DNA of 64,000 bases, taken from contig NZ_LN831776.1 in the NCBI RefSeq assembly GCF_000981585.1, forward strand, positions 4,943,187-5,007,186, read 5' to 3'. Source of the stretch: Paenibacillus riograndensis SBR5. GTDB taxonomy: Bacteria > Bacillota > Bacilli > Paenibacillales > Paenibacillaceae. A program made the position numbers and the translations under genes. This document shows, piece after piece, positions 16,765-24,475 of the stretch. The notes under the pieces are model-generated. The model was not told the DNA's origin and made no database searches. It was given only the letters and a program-made list of their open reading frames with translations. Each line of letters opens with the position of its first letter. Position 1 is the first letter of the stretch.

Positions 16765-18303
16765 TTATTTGGATAGGGTTTTTTGGCTGACCCGAATGAC
16801 TACAAATTCCGCAGGCTTGACCGGTGCCACGCCGACTTCAATAATCAGCTGGCCGACATCCCGCACAGAAGGCGGATTGTTCTCCTCGTCCACTTTGACG
16901 AAAAAGGCTTCTTCCTGCGTAGTCCCGTATAAGGCTCCGTCTCTCCAGACCCGGGTCAGGAAAGCTGTCAGATTGCGCTTCACCTTGCCCCACAGGCTGG
17001 GATCATTCGGTTCAAAAACAACCCATTGGCTGCCCTCATCCAGCGATTCCTCAATATACATCAGCAGACGCCGGACGTTGACGTAATTCCATTCGGAATC
17101 GGAGGACAGGGTTCTGGCCCCCCATACGCAAATGCCTTCCGGCAGGGAGCGGATCACGTTGATGCCGTCCGGATTGAGCAGCTCCTGCTCCGCTTTGGTG
17201 ATGATCTTCTCAATGCCAACCACGGAATCAAGATAGCCGTCCGTTGTGCCTGCGGGTGCTTTGTGGACACCGCGCACGGAATCGACATAAGCATAAGTAC
17301 CGGCAATTGCACCTGACGGCGGCACGAGCTTTTGCTTGCCTGTGAGCGGATCGTTAATGTAGACCCATGGATAGTACAGGGCACCGTAAGAGGTGTTGAA
17401 CGAATTGCCGGAATAGTTGCCTGCACCTTCCTTGAAATCCTTGACTTCCAGCGGACTCAGTCCGTGCGGAGGGTCAACAATGAAGATGCAGTCTTTTCTC
17501 AGCTTGCAGTAATTGAGCATGTCCAGGATCGTGCCCCGGCTGTAAGCCATATCCGCAAGGTCCGGAGCAGCCACAATGTTGATGCCGTCAATGGTGTCAA
17601 AAGCGTGGATACCTGCCCGGCTGGCTGAATCCCCCAGGAAATCGATCGGAGACATTCCGTTCACGCCGCCGCTGAGCGACAGGGCTGTTTCGTTGAAGGC
17701 CGGTGTTTTTTCCATATTTTCCAGAATGGTCAGATCGACCAGCGGCTTCACACTGACAAAAGCGGAAACCTGATTGACCTTCTCCTCAAAATTGATCAGC
17801 AGCATGTTATCGAAGACCTCAACGATTTTGCCGTCTTCATCTTCCCCGGTGTATTCATCGTTGAAGCTGCTGTCCAGCAAATACTGGACAACCATTTTGA
17901 AGCCAAACTGCTGCTTGTTGGAGGACTGGCTGATCTTCACCGAAATCCGGTTGCCCCATTTTCCTTCCGAGCGTGCAACCACCTTGAACAGATCCAGGTT
18001 ATCCGTATCTTTGATGGTTAGAGATGCAGGCTGAATATCCTTAGAAGCCGCTCTTACCACGTAGCAGGAGGTGCCTCCTTCCGCAAAAAAGTTATACACG
18101 GCATAAGCCAGATAGCCATTCGGGATAAATTGGCCGAATTCATTGACGAATTGGCTCCAATTCGTGATTAGCACCGCTTTGCCGATCACACCTTTTTCTG
18201 CGATCCCTACAAACGCCCCTACAGATGTGCCTACGCCGGCAATCGGCTTGACACCGCTTGAGACTTCCTCTACATACACGCCTGGCGATAAATAATTTGC
18301 CAT
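16765..18303 (-). CDS. contractile sheath protein
   Basis: A 512-residue tail sheath. MANYLSPGVYVEEVSSGVKP is the classic sheath N-terminus, and GVAPVKPAEFVVIRVSQKT the classic C-terminus that threads into the neighbouring subunit. Other family blocks are NSFNTSYGALYYPWVYINDP (about 288-307) and SEWNYVNVRRLLMYIEESLD (about 410-429). I placed the start at 18303 because AGGAGG lies 7 nt upstream; a start ten codons earlier would put this RBS inside the gene. Only one sheath gene is present, whereas Afp has three. Role: stores energy and drives the tube on contraction. Confidence 0.93.
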   Translation of the reverse strand: MANYLSPGVYVEEVSSGVKPIAGVGTSVGAFVGIAEKGVIGKAVLITNWSQFVNEFGQFIPNGYLAYAVYNFFAEGGTSCYVVRAASKDIQPASLTIKDTDNLDLFKVVARSEGKWGNRISVKISQSSNKQQFGFKMVVQYLLDSSFNDEYTGEDEDGKIVEVFDNMLLINFEEKVNQVSAFVSVKPLVDLTILENMEKTPAFNETALSLSGGVNGMSPIDFLGDSASRAGIHAFDTIDGINIVAAPDLADMAYSRGTILDMLNYCKLRKDCIFIVDPPHGLSPLEVKDFKEGAGNYSGNSFNTSYGALYYPWVYINDPLTGKQKLVPPSGAIAGTYAYVDSVRGVHKAPAGTTDGYLDSVVGIEKIITKAEQELLNPDGINVIRSLPEGICVWGARTLSSDSEWNYVNVRRLLMYIEESLDEGSQWVVFEPNDPSLWGKVKRNLTAFLTRVWRDGALYGTTQEEAFFVKVDEENNPPSVRDVGQLIIEVGVAPVKPAEFVVIRVSQKTLSK

Positions 18304-18318
18304 CTCATACCCTCCTAA

Positions 18319-18403
18319 AAGTTTTGTTCGCATATGCTGCGTTGAGATTGCTTCGGCAAAACTCGCTTCGCAAGCATATGCTTAAGTTTTGTTCGCATAT
18401 GCT
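18319..18403 (-). repeat. direct repeats and palindrome in the sheath leader
   Basis: A 20-bp direct repeat (plus strand AAGTTTTGTTCGCATATGCT) at 18319-18338 and 18384-18403, with the perfect 12-bp palindrome AAGCATATGCTT at 18372-18383 between them. On the minus strand the second copy abuts the sheath RBS. The ~200-nt gap between the cap gene (stop side at 18515) and the sheath is the largest gap inside the eCIS operon, so this could be an internal promoter, mRNA hairpin or processing site that raises sheath expression. No clear -10/-35 pair was identified. Confidence 0.6.
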
Positions 18404-18514
18404 TCTTTGGCAGCATCTGCTGAATTTTGCGGAAAATCCGCTTTTTTTGGATGCCTTGCAGCGGGTTCCCTCCATGAATCACTCCTTTCAAAGAAGAAAC
18501 CTGGGCCTGTCTAT

Positions 18515-19087
18515 TTAAATGGGGTGAATGCCCAGATCCTTTACCTGTACCCGTGGAATGATGATCTTCTTATCCGCAGGCAGCCTTACCGGTGATACCA
18601 GATAGGACAGGCTCACCTTGGCCGGCTTCCCGGGAAAAACCTCCCATAGCTGCTTAATATCCTGAATGGTCAGGTTGTTATAGGAGATCCGGATCTTCTC
18701 ATTGCCGCATTCGGCAAGATTGCCTCTCAGGTCGGAGCCGCTAAGCACCGGGTGCTCATGGAACAGCTGAAAGATTCTGCCCAGTATAAGCTGCTCGGTT
18801 TCTCTGTCCTTGGCATACGGGGTGAGCAGATAATATAAATCCAGATAAGCCGGCGGATACAAGAACTCGTTCGTGCCGCCGATCTCTTCCTTCTCACTGT
18901 TGCGCATGCTCGGGCTGTGGCTCAAATAATACAGGCACATCGAGAGCTTCATCGTCGAACTGTCAATGTCGCTTGGAGAGCCGAAGCTGATGAAGCTGTC
19001 ATCGTTCAGTTCAGGTACATTCGCCTTCAGCAGTGCCTTCAGGCTGGTGCTGACATCTCTTATTACCGTACCGGTATCCACGGCCAT
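18515..19087 (-). CDS. DUF4255 tail terminator/cap protein (Afp16-like)
   Basis: A 190-residue DUF4255 protein, the family of the Afp16/Pvc16 cap that ends tube and sheath growth at the distal end. Family features seen: IRDVSTSLKALLKANVP at the N-terminus, MKLSMCLYYLSHSPSMRN (about 47-64), PPAYLDLYYLLTPYAKD (about 77-93), and the C-terminal LWEVFPGKPAKVSLSYLVSPVRL. It starts 2 nt after the ATPase stop with a GAGGTG site inside the end of the ATPase gene. Assignment is good. Confidence 0.87.
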   Translation of the reverse strand: MAVDTGTVIRDVSTSLKALLKANVPELNDDSFISFGSPSDIDSSTMKLSMCLYYLSHSPSMRNSEKEEIGGTNEFLYPPAYLDLYYLLTPYAKDRETEQLILGRIFQLFHEHPVLSGSDLRGNLAECGNEKIRISYNNLTIQDIKQLWEVFPGKPAKVSLSYLVSPVRLPADKKIIIPRVQVKDLGIHPI

Positions 19088-19089
19088 GC

Positions 19090-21393
19090 TTATTTCACCT
19101 CGATCAGTTTGTGATACGGGGCATAATCCGATTGTAAAAAGGTTCTGCCCAGCTTGAGATATTCCCGCTTGGCGGCCAGCATGATCTGCTTCATCCCGAT
19201 GGGACAGCCCTCATGCGCAGCGTAAAAGGCGGCGTTCAAGGCAATGTTCTTGATATTGCCGCCGGCCAGGATGAACTTGTCGGCCATGAAATCATAGTCC
19301 ATGTCAGGATCAAGCGGCGCTCCCCGGGGGAACATCCCCCGCCAGATCAGCCCGCGCTGCTTTTTTTCCGGGAACGGAAACTCCAGCTTGAAATGCAGTC
19401 TGCGCGCAAAGGCATCGTCCAGGTTCTGATTCAAATTGGTCGCCAGAATCACGATCCCCGTATACTCCTCCATCTTCTGCAGCAAATAGCTGATTTCCAC
19501 ATTCGCATACCGGTCATGGGCATCCTTGACCTCTGAACGCTTGCCGAACAAGGCATCGGCTTCATCAAAAAAGAGAATGGCGTTGGAGGTCTCGGCTTCG
19601 TCAAAAATCCGCGACAAATTCTTCTCCGTCTCCCCGATGTATTTGCTCACAATCTGCGAGACATCGATTTTGTAGATTTCCAGGTTCAGCTCCGTCGCGA
19701 TCACCTCGGCTGCCATTGTCTTCCCGGAGCCGGGAGGTCCGGAAAACAGGATGTTAAGCCCCCTGCCCAGAGACAGCCGTCCCGCAAAGCCCCACTCTCC
19801 ATAGACCAGCGGACGGTACTTCACCTGGCGGCAGATTTCCCGCAGCTGGCTTAGCTGCTCGCCGGGAAGCACCAGCATGTCCCAGGTATACATGGCGCGG
19901 ATCTTCGTCGCCAGCGCCTGGATTTTGCGGCTGGACTGGAAGTAACATGCCTGATACAGGTCACTCACGCTAACCTCGGCCCCGCTGGAGCCATTCCATA
20001 CGGCGATATTTTCACCACCGGCCAGCGCGGCCCGGATCTGCCCGGAAGTAAAGCGGAAGCTGCCGCTGAAATCTGCCAGATCCATCTGTGGAGACAGCCG
20101 GTACTCCTGGCCGAAGGTGGTCCACGCCTGCTTGCGCGCTGCCTCATCGGGAACAGGGAGGTCAATCTGCATGAAATTCAATTGGACCCCGGTTAAGCTT
20201 ATCCCCCACTGTGCTTCCCCAAGGATAAAGGTTAGAGGCACATAAGCCTCCAGCATCTCCATCAAAAGCCGCCGTTTCAGCAGGTGGCGGTCATCCTCTG
20301 TCACTATGCTGTCGAAGCCTGTGAAGCAGAGGGCCGTATTCTCCAGCAGCGTATGCCGTCCAAGCAGCCTCAGCAGTTCGCTGAAATTCGCCTCTGGAAG
20401 CAGCAGCTTGTCCATATCGGCAGCCAGCACGGATAATCCCAGCTTGCCGCAGACTTCTCTGATGCCGCTCAGCTTTCCGGCTTCATCCGGGCCGCTGCAG
20501 TACAGCAGGCTGCCGGTTCTGCGTTCCTTACCGCTGCTGTAATGCTTCACAAACCGCAGCAGGCTCTGCTCCAGCTCTTCAGGAAAGCCGGCCTGCTGCG
20601 GAATCGCCAGAGTGCTGAGGCTCGCTACCTTCGCCAAACGCTCGTCCAGCACCTCATAGCCGAGCAGCATATTCACCGTCCAATCCTCCAGCTTCAGGGG
20701 TCTGGCAATCAGAGGTATGCGGCTGTCGCCGTATTCCCCCCTCCGCTCCAGCAGGAGCTTCATCAGCGGCGCATTCACATCAAAGAGCAGACGTGCCGCT
20801 AGCCTCTCTTCCACCGACCCTGTAAACAATCCCAGGACAAATCCGGCCGTAGGACGCTGATCCGACATATCATTCTGCAGAAAAGCGTAAATGCGCTCAT
20901 ATTTCCGGTCCAGCTCAGGTGCGAGGCAAGCCACAAGGATACTTACCTCAAGCCCCGACAGGTTCAGCAAGGAAGCCACCTGCGGCAGCATCAGCTGGAC
21001 CTCTTGCCCGCTGCTGGCCTCCAGCCTGGCAGCGATGCGCTGTTCCAGCATGCTCAGCTTTACGTGTAGGAGATTCCCGTCGTCCTCATCCGCTGAATAG
21101 GCATCCAGCAGGCTGCGGATCTCCTCGTTCATGAGAGCCAGCTCGGAGTCAAGCTGTGGAGCCTCAAGCATTCTGAGCTTGAGCCGAAGATCCAGACGCT
21201 GGAGCTCCTCCGCCAGATGCTCATGGTTGGAGGTGTAGGGCTGGGCGGGCTCGCAGCTCTCCTGTCCGGGAGAGGCTTCAAGAACCAGAGTATGAGCTGG
21301 CGCTGGATCAAGGACAGGTGCAGCTTCTCGTTCCGCACACCCGGCTTCCGGTGTTTCCTGACGAAAGGTTCTGGCCAATTTTTTGAATTTCAT
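19090..21393 (-). CDS. eCIS-associated AAA+ ATPase (Afp15-like)
   Basis: A 767-residue protein whose last ~220 residues are an AAA+ module: Walker A GPPGSGKT (552-559), Walker B ILFFDEAD (606-613), sensor-type ATNLNQNLDDAF and arginine-finger-region ARRLHFKLEFPFP. The N-terminal ~530 residues are a helical region with a degenerate second AAA-like part, as in Afp15/Pvc15. This ATPase is found in nearly all eCIS clusters and is thought to act in assembly or cargo loading. It is the first gene of the operon here, with a weak RBS (GAGGA, wide spacing). Family certain, detailed role unknown. Confidence 0.91.
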   Translation of the reverse strand: MKFKKLARTFRQETPEAGCAEREAAPVLDPAPAHTLVLEASPGQESCEPAQPYTSNHEHLAEELQRLDLRLKLRMLEAPQLDSELALMNEEIRSLLDAYSADEDDGNLLHVKLSMLEQRIAARLEASSGQEVQLMLPQVASLLNLSGLEVSILVACLAPELDRKYERIYAFLQNDMSDQRPTAGFVLGLFTGSVEERLAARLLFDVNAPLMKLLLERRGEYGDSRIPLIARPLKLEDWTVNMLLGYEVLDERLAKVASLSTLAIPQQAGFPEELEQSLLRFVKHYSSGKERRTGSLLYCSGPDEAGKLSGIREVCGKLGLSVLAADMDKLLLPEANFSELLRLLGRHTLLENTALCFTGFDSIVTEDDRHLLKRRLLMEMLEAYVPLTFILGEAQWGISLTGVQLNFMQIDLPVPDEAARKQAWTTFGQEYRLSPQMDLADFSGSFRFTSGQIRAALAGGENIAVWNGSSGAEVSVSDLYQACYFQSSRKIQALATKIRAMYTWDMLVLPGEQLSQLREICRQVKYRPLVYGEWGFAGRLSLGRGLNILFSGPPGSGKTMAAEVIATELNLEIYKIDVSQIVSKYIGETEKNLSRIFDEAETSNAILFFDEADALFGKRSEVKDAHDRYANVEISYLLQKMEEYTGIVILATNLNQNLDDAFARRLHFKLEFPFPEKKQRGLIWRGMFPRGAPLDPDMDYDFMADKFILAGGNIKNIALNAAFYAAHEGCPIGMKQIMLAAKREYLKLGRTFLQSDYAPYHKLIEVK

Positions 21394-21442
21394 CGCCTGT
21401 TTATGTCCTCACTCTATATTTTCTTGTTCATATATAAAGTAA

Positions 21443-21487
21443 GTTTGGGGAGGGGGTTTACAACTGGGGGAGGGGAATTTTGATAGT
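21443..21487 (-). promoter_or_regulatory. G-rich promoter-like repeat upstream of the eCIS operon, copy 1
   Basis: This stretch 50-95 nt upstream of the ATPase gene has four G-runs on the plus strand (GGGG A GGGGG ... GGGGG A GGGG), a potential G-quadruplex, and on the minus strand reads CCCAGTTGTAAACCC followed ~20 nt later by TATATA-rich sequence. A near copy lies at 23909-23951. The AGTTGTAAA element also occurs in front of the LLH-holin gene and near the start of the HYR-protein gene. It is likely part of the operon's promoter. There is no obvious sigma-A -35 at usual spacing. Inference. Confidence 0.45.
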
Positions 21488-21500
21488 ATTATTTCGGAGA

Positions 21501-21548
21501 AAAAAAGCAAAAGAAAAGCCACCCTCGTGCGTTCACACCGGGGTGGCC
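21501..21548 (-). terminator. Rho-independent terminator after the distal SUKH immunity gene
   Basis: On the minus strand GGCCACC...GGGTGGC (plus 21518-21524 with 21541-21547) is followed by a T-rich run (plus 21501-21517 is A-rich). It ends transcripts of the 146-aa immunity gene just before the eCIS promoter region. Confidence 0.85.
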
Positions 21549-21578
21549 AAACCACTATAGTTTCATGTTATTAATCTG

Positions 21579-22019
21579 CTAGTCTTCCTCCCAATTCTCT
21601 TTAGCGTCACTATGTCTTTCGAACAAGAACTCATAAAAATTATCGGCACGTTTTCCATTAAACCCTGATATTCTATCCCAAGATATTACAGAACACTCTC
21701 CATTCGAAATATCAGTAGTATCAAGACAATAAAAAAACTCTTCACAATCCTCAATGACAATATAGCCATACGGCATTCCAAGATTTCGAAGTTTTTCTGT
21801 TTTTGAAACAACAGAAGGACTAGATTTACCACAACCAAGTATATCTACGCCAAACAGCCCACCCGAACCATAGTTTTTCAAGAACCATCTGTAACTTTGT
21901 GGGAATTCAACATTTAAGGCGGATTCAATTCTTATCACTTCTTCTGCAGTAATTCCACCCGTAAAATCGCCCTCGTCAGAATTCTCTTGAATTAAACTCT
22001 CTAGCTTTTCATAAATCAT
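21579..22019 (-). CDS. SUKH (SMI1/KNR4) family immunity protein, distal cassette
   Basis: A 146-residue SMI1/KNR4-like protein, the commonest immunity family of bacterial polymorphic toxins. The family core is visible: ITAEEVIRIESALNVEFPQSYRWFLKNYGSGGLFGVDILG (about 23-62), then YIVIEDCEEFFYCLD and NFYEFLFERH. GGAGGG lies just before the ATG. It directly follows a decayed toxin fragment (22048-22383) and has its own terminator, so it is the surviving immunity gene of an orphan cassette. It is AT-rich compared with the eCIS genes. The toxin it neutralised is probably the lost tip of that fragment. Confidence 0.85.
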   Translation of the reverse strand: MIYEKLESLIQENSDEGDFTGGITAEEVIRIESALNVEFPQSYRWFLKNYGSGGLFGVDILGCGKSSPSVVSKTEKLRNLGMPYGYIVIEDCEEFFYCLDTTDISNGECSVISWDRISGFNGKRADNFYEFLFERHSDAKENWEED

Positions 22020-22047
22020 TTCTATCCCTCCAGGGTATAAAATCGTT

Positions 22048-22383
22048 TTACTTAGTTGCCATAATTTCCTTAGCTCTCTTTCTCCAGTACTTAGCTCTAA
22101 AATTACACTCCCGCACCAGCGGCTCCGATGCTGCTTTTTACGGCTTTTCCAGCTTGTTCAGCCCTTGCCAATCGCCTTGAACCCGAGCTTCATCGCCAGC
22201 TCAACCAGTCCCATGCCAAATACGGTCGTGAGCGCGATTGCCGCAGGCTCAATCATCTTCTGCCAGCCCTGGCTCAGGTAGGTGCCAATATAACCAGAGG
22301 CTTGGACCAGGGTCTGGGCGACGGATTTGATCGCATCTGCTTGCAGGTACAGGGTGATCAGGTTGATGATAATTGGAAGATTC
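22048..22383 (-). pseudogene. orphan toxin fragment 2: membrane segment fused to the end of a different tip
   Basis: The stretch repeats residues of the intact 1313-aa toxin almost exactly (NLITLYLQADAIKSVAQTLV...GWQKMIEPAAIAL...VELAMKLGFKAIGKG against VELAMELGFKAIGKG). Two single-base deletions (in CCCTTTGCC and GCTTTGTTCAG, plus strand of the toxin near 25375 and 25365) break the frame. Homology ends near plus 22100, and the remaining minus-strand frame reads ECNFRAKYWRKRAKEIMATK then TAA at 22048-22050, unlike the intact toxin and plausibly the last residues of another toxin tip. It has no start codon context. It lies 28 nt upstream of a SUKH immunity gene. Confidence 0.8.
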
Positions 22384-22404
22384 ACCCTGAAGAGTTATTG
22401 AGAC

Positions 22405-22454
22405 GAAAAAGAAAAAATAAGGTCGATTATTCAGTCATTGGACTGGAATCGACC
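22405..22454 (-). terminator. Rho-independent terminator after the 230-aa SUKH gene
   Basis: Minus strand GGTCGATT (plus 22447-22454) pairs with AATCGACC (plus 22421-22428), followed by TTATTTTTTCTTTTT. It closes the middle immunity cassette and insulates it from orphan fragment 2. Confidence 0.85.
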
Positions 22455-22535
22455 TATGAGTATTAGCACTAACAAAGGTTAAGGTTGAGAAAATCTATAT
22501 ACTGATTTTGGTATAGAGCATCCTATAGCCTAATT

Positions 22536-23228
22536 TCAGCCCTTGCCATTTTTCTTATCCTTTCTTTCCTTTTCTTTAGCCTCCAATTCTGCTCTAGCGG
22601 CTAACATATTAGCTACAAAGTCAGTATTCATTCTTTCTTTTACAATTTTCAATTCAACTTTTTGGTCTTTTTCTACTGGTTCAATTTCAAAACTTCTTAT
22701 AAAATCAACAAAGCTATCTGAAACTAAAAAAACATTGTCCCAATAATCATCTAAACCAATATTTCCGTATTTTTTTTCATTCAGCATTACATTTGCCATC
22801 AATTCATTTTCGTGATACCAAAAATAAATTTTCTCATTAAATCCATTCTTGACACCAATACATATAAGATTCCCTTTACCATCGTCTGCAATTGGTATTA
22901 AAGAACTGGGGATCCTTTCATAGTACTGATTAATTTTATTACTCACGTCATCCAATCCACCATCCAAACCAAAAAATGAATCAAAAGCATTAAAACCATT
23001 CTTATCTGTACAAGGCGATAATTCTAATGATTTATAAATCACTTCTTGTTCAAATTTAGAATTTCCGTATTTAAGTACAAAAAGTTTATATATCTCAGGA
23101 AATGAAATGTTGTATTTTTCCTCAATTTTTGTAATATCAACTTCAGAGTAAACTACGTCTCTACTTGGTAATCCAATAGTATATAAATGTTCTTCTATAA
23201 GATTAAACTGTTCGCTTATTTCTTTCAT
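22536..23228 (-). CDS. SUKH (SMI1/KNR4) family immunity protein, middle cassette
   Basis: A 230-residue SMI1/KNR4-type protein: DITKIEEKYNISFPEIYKLF (about 27-46), YGNSKFEQEVIYKSLEL, FDSFFGLDGGLDDVSNKI, SLIPIADDGKGNLICIGV (about 109-126) and SDSFVDFIRSFE. The C-terminal ~45 residues (VEKDQKVELKIVKERMN...AKEKERKDKKNGKG) are charged and helical. AAAGGAGC precedes the ATG. It follows orphan toxin fragment 1, whose tip is an HNH-like sequence, by 62 nt; the pair probably once formed a working toxin-immunity cassette. AT-rich. Confidence 0.85.
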   Translation of the reverse strand: MKEISEQFNLIEEHLYTIGLPSRDVVYSEVDITKIEEKYNISFPEIYKLFVLKYGNSKFEQEVIYKSLELSPCTDKNGFNAFDSFFGLDGGLDDVSNKINQYYERIPSSLIPIADDGKGNLICIGVKNGFNEKIYFWYHENELMANVMLNEKKYGNIGLDDYWDNVFLVSDSFVDFIRSFEIEPVEKDQKVELKIVKERMNTDFVANMLAARAELEAKEKERKDKKNGKG

Positions 23229-23290
23229 TCGATATCTTAGCTCCTTTATTATTTATTTAAATAATTACTATTTTCATTTTCAGATCTTTT

Positions 23291-23742
23291 TCACTCTTTT
23301 TGATTATTAGAATTTCTCATCTCAGAAGCAGAACCCTTATGTGGTATATTTCCATAGATTTTTGATGGAATCATTTGTATTTCTGTATTGCTGAAATGGT
23401 GAGCTGTCAATCCTTGAGACTTTGTCATCTTTGAATTATAGCCAGAGGCTTGAACCAAGTTCTGGCGACAGATTTGATCGCATCTGCTTGCAGGTACAGT
23501 GTGATGAAATTCACAATCATCGGAAGGGCGGCAGTGATTGCCCCGCTTGTGATGATCTCAGCAGCGACTACGCCGACCAATATCCCGGCGATGGCCGGAA
23601 AAAGCCTCCATCCTTTATTCTTCATCCATTTTATTAGATGCGATTTAAACGGGTCAAACACCATTTTCACATTATTAGCGTGTAGCAACGCGCCGTCGGC
23701 GTTTTGCCGCCAAGGCTTTGCTCAGCTTTTCCGGGTATCAAA
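23291..23742 (-). pseudogene. orphan toxin fragment 1: frameshifted backbone plus HNH-like tip
   Basis: The 5' part matches the intact toxin's membrane region (IKWMKNKGWRLFPAIAGILV against IKWMKSNGLKLLAAIAGILA; ITLYLQADAIKSVA). A one-base deletion (GCCAGAAC against GCCCAGACC) shifts the frame. In the restored frame the text continues LVQASGY, then leaves the intact toxin and reads GLTAHHFSNTEIQMIPSKIY and GNIPHKGSASEMRN, ending in TGA at 23291-23293. The HH followed by a Q-x-I-P and an I-P-H-x-G-[SG]-A pattern resembles HNH/EndoVII-type toxin tips, a variant different from the WHH tip of the intact gene. Further decay is visible toward 23742. Followed by the 230-aa SUKH gene. Confidence 0.8.
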
Positions 23743-23908
23743 ATCCAGCTTGCAGCCAATCTCAATAGTGTGATGCTTCTCTGGCTACAGCTCTGTGACA
23801 AAGATGGCTCCGCCTCTCTGTCATACAGATCCCTGGCAGTGCACCCCACGACAAAGCGGATTTTACTTTTATTGGCTTCCAGATATCGGAGCATGAAGTA
23901 CCGAGCTT

Positions 23909-23951
23909 ATTTTGGGAAGAGGGATTACAACTGGGGAGGGAATTTTGATAG
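23909..23951 (-). repeat. G-rich promoter-like repeat, copy 2
   Basis: Near copy of 21443-21487: both read TTACAACTGGGG then AGGG, AATTTTGATAGT on the plus strand, and both keep four G-runs. The minus strand gives CAGTTGTAAT. It lies about 50 nt downstream of the terminator of the intact toxin's immunity gene, so copies 1 and 2 bracket the two orphan cassettes (2.5 kb). Between it and orphan fragment 1 (23743-23908) no gene is recognised. Confidence 0.6.
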
Positions 23952-24001
23952 TGCTTTACTTATAATCGTTGTTGGTCAGGAATTGTACTAATTAGCCCCG
24001 A

Positions 24002-24040
24002 CAAAAAAGAAACCTTGGAAGGCCTATAACCAACCAAGGT
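24002..24040 (-). terminator. Rho-independent terminator after the DUF7716-like immunity gene
   Basis: Minus strand CCTTGG (plus 24034-24039) pairs with CCAAGG (plus 24013-24018), followed by TTTCTTTTTTG. It ends the intact toxin-immunity unit. Confidence 0.82.
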
Positions 24041-24097
24041 CAATTTAAACTCCACATAAGCATAATATCCTAATCATTTTCAAAGTCGATTTATTAT

Positions 24098-24418
24098 TTA
24101 TTTTGTTACTATAAAAGCGTCATTATCATAATAATATAAAAAGGCCTCGATTAAATCTTCATCTGTACATTCAACCTTTTGTACTAAAGCATTTTTAATT
24201 ATTCCTTTTATAGTTTGAATGTCTAAAGCGTACATTAAATTATTTTTCTTAGCAAATTCAGGCACTTCATCACTGTCATCCTCTACATCATCTGGATCGA
24301 TTATAGCACCTTTTGTATCTAAATCCCATGTTTCATCAGCTGGAAGAAATAAAGCATCTGACCACTCGAATTGTTCAATATTATTTAGTATTTTTTTCAA
24401 TGTAATAAGTTTCTCCAT
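24098..24418 (-). CDS. DUF7716-like putative immunity protein of the intact toxin
   Basis: A 106-residue acidic protein. The pattern WSDALFLPADETWDLDTKGA (about 19-38), DPDDVEDDSDEVPEFAKKN and LIEAFLYYYDNDAFIV matches the small acidic DUF7716-type family often found beside polymorphic toxins. I chose the ATG at 24418 because GGGGAG lies just before it; an ATG seven codons earlier has no RBS. It starts 57 nt after the toxin stop and ends at its own terminator, so toxin and this gene form a pair. The high negative charge suits binding to a basic nuclease tip (which ends in GGGRKRKK). Immunity role inferred from family and position. Confidence 0.78.
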   Translation of the reverse strand: MEKLITLKKILNNIEQFEWSDALFLPADETWDLDTKGAIIDPDDVEDDSDEVPEFAKKNNLMYALDIQTIKGIIKNALVQKVECTDEDLIEAFLYYYDNDAFIVTK

Positions 24419-24475
24419 TTTATTCTCCCCTAAATGCACTCTTCTAGAAAAGCGCCGAATTATATAAATATTTCA

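Noticed and set aside
1..21393. Type VI secretion system
   Set aside because: No TssJLM membrane complex, no ClpV-type ATPase, and the host looks Gram-positive.
23667..23894. 75-codon minus-strand frame over the end of orphan fragment 1
   Set aside because: It overlaps the decayed toxin homology in a different frame, has no RBS and no family match.
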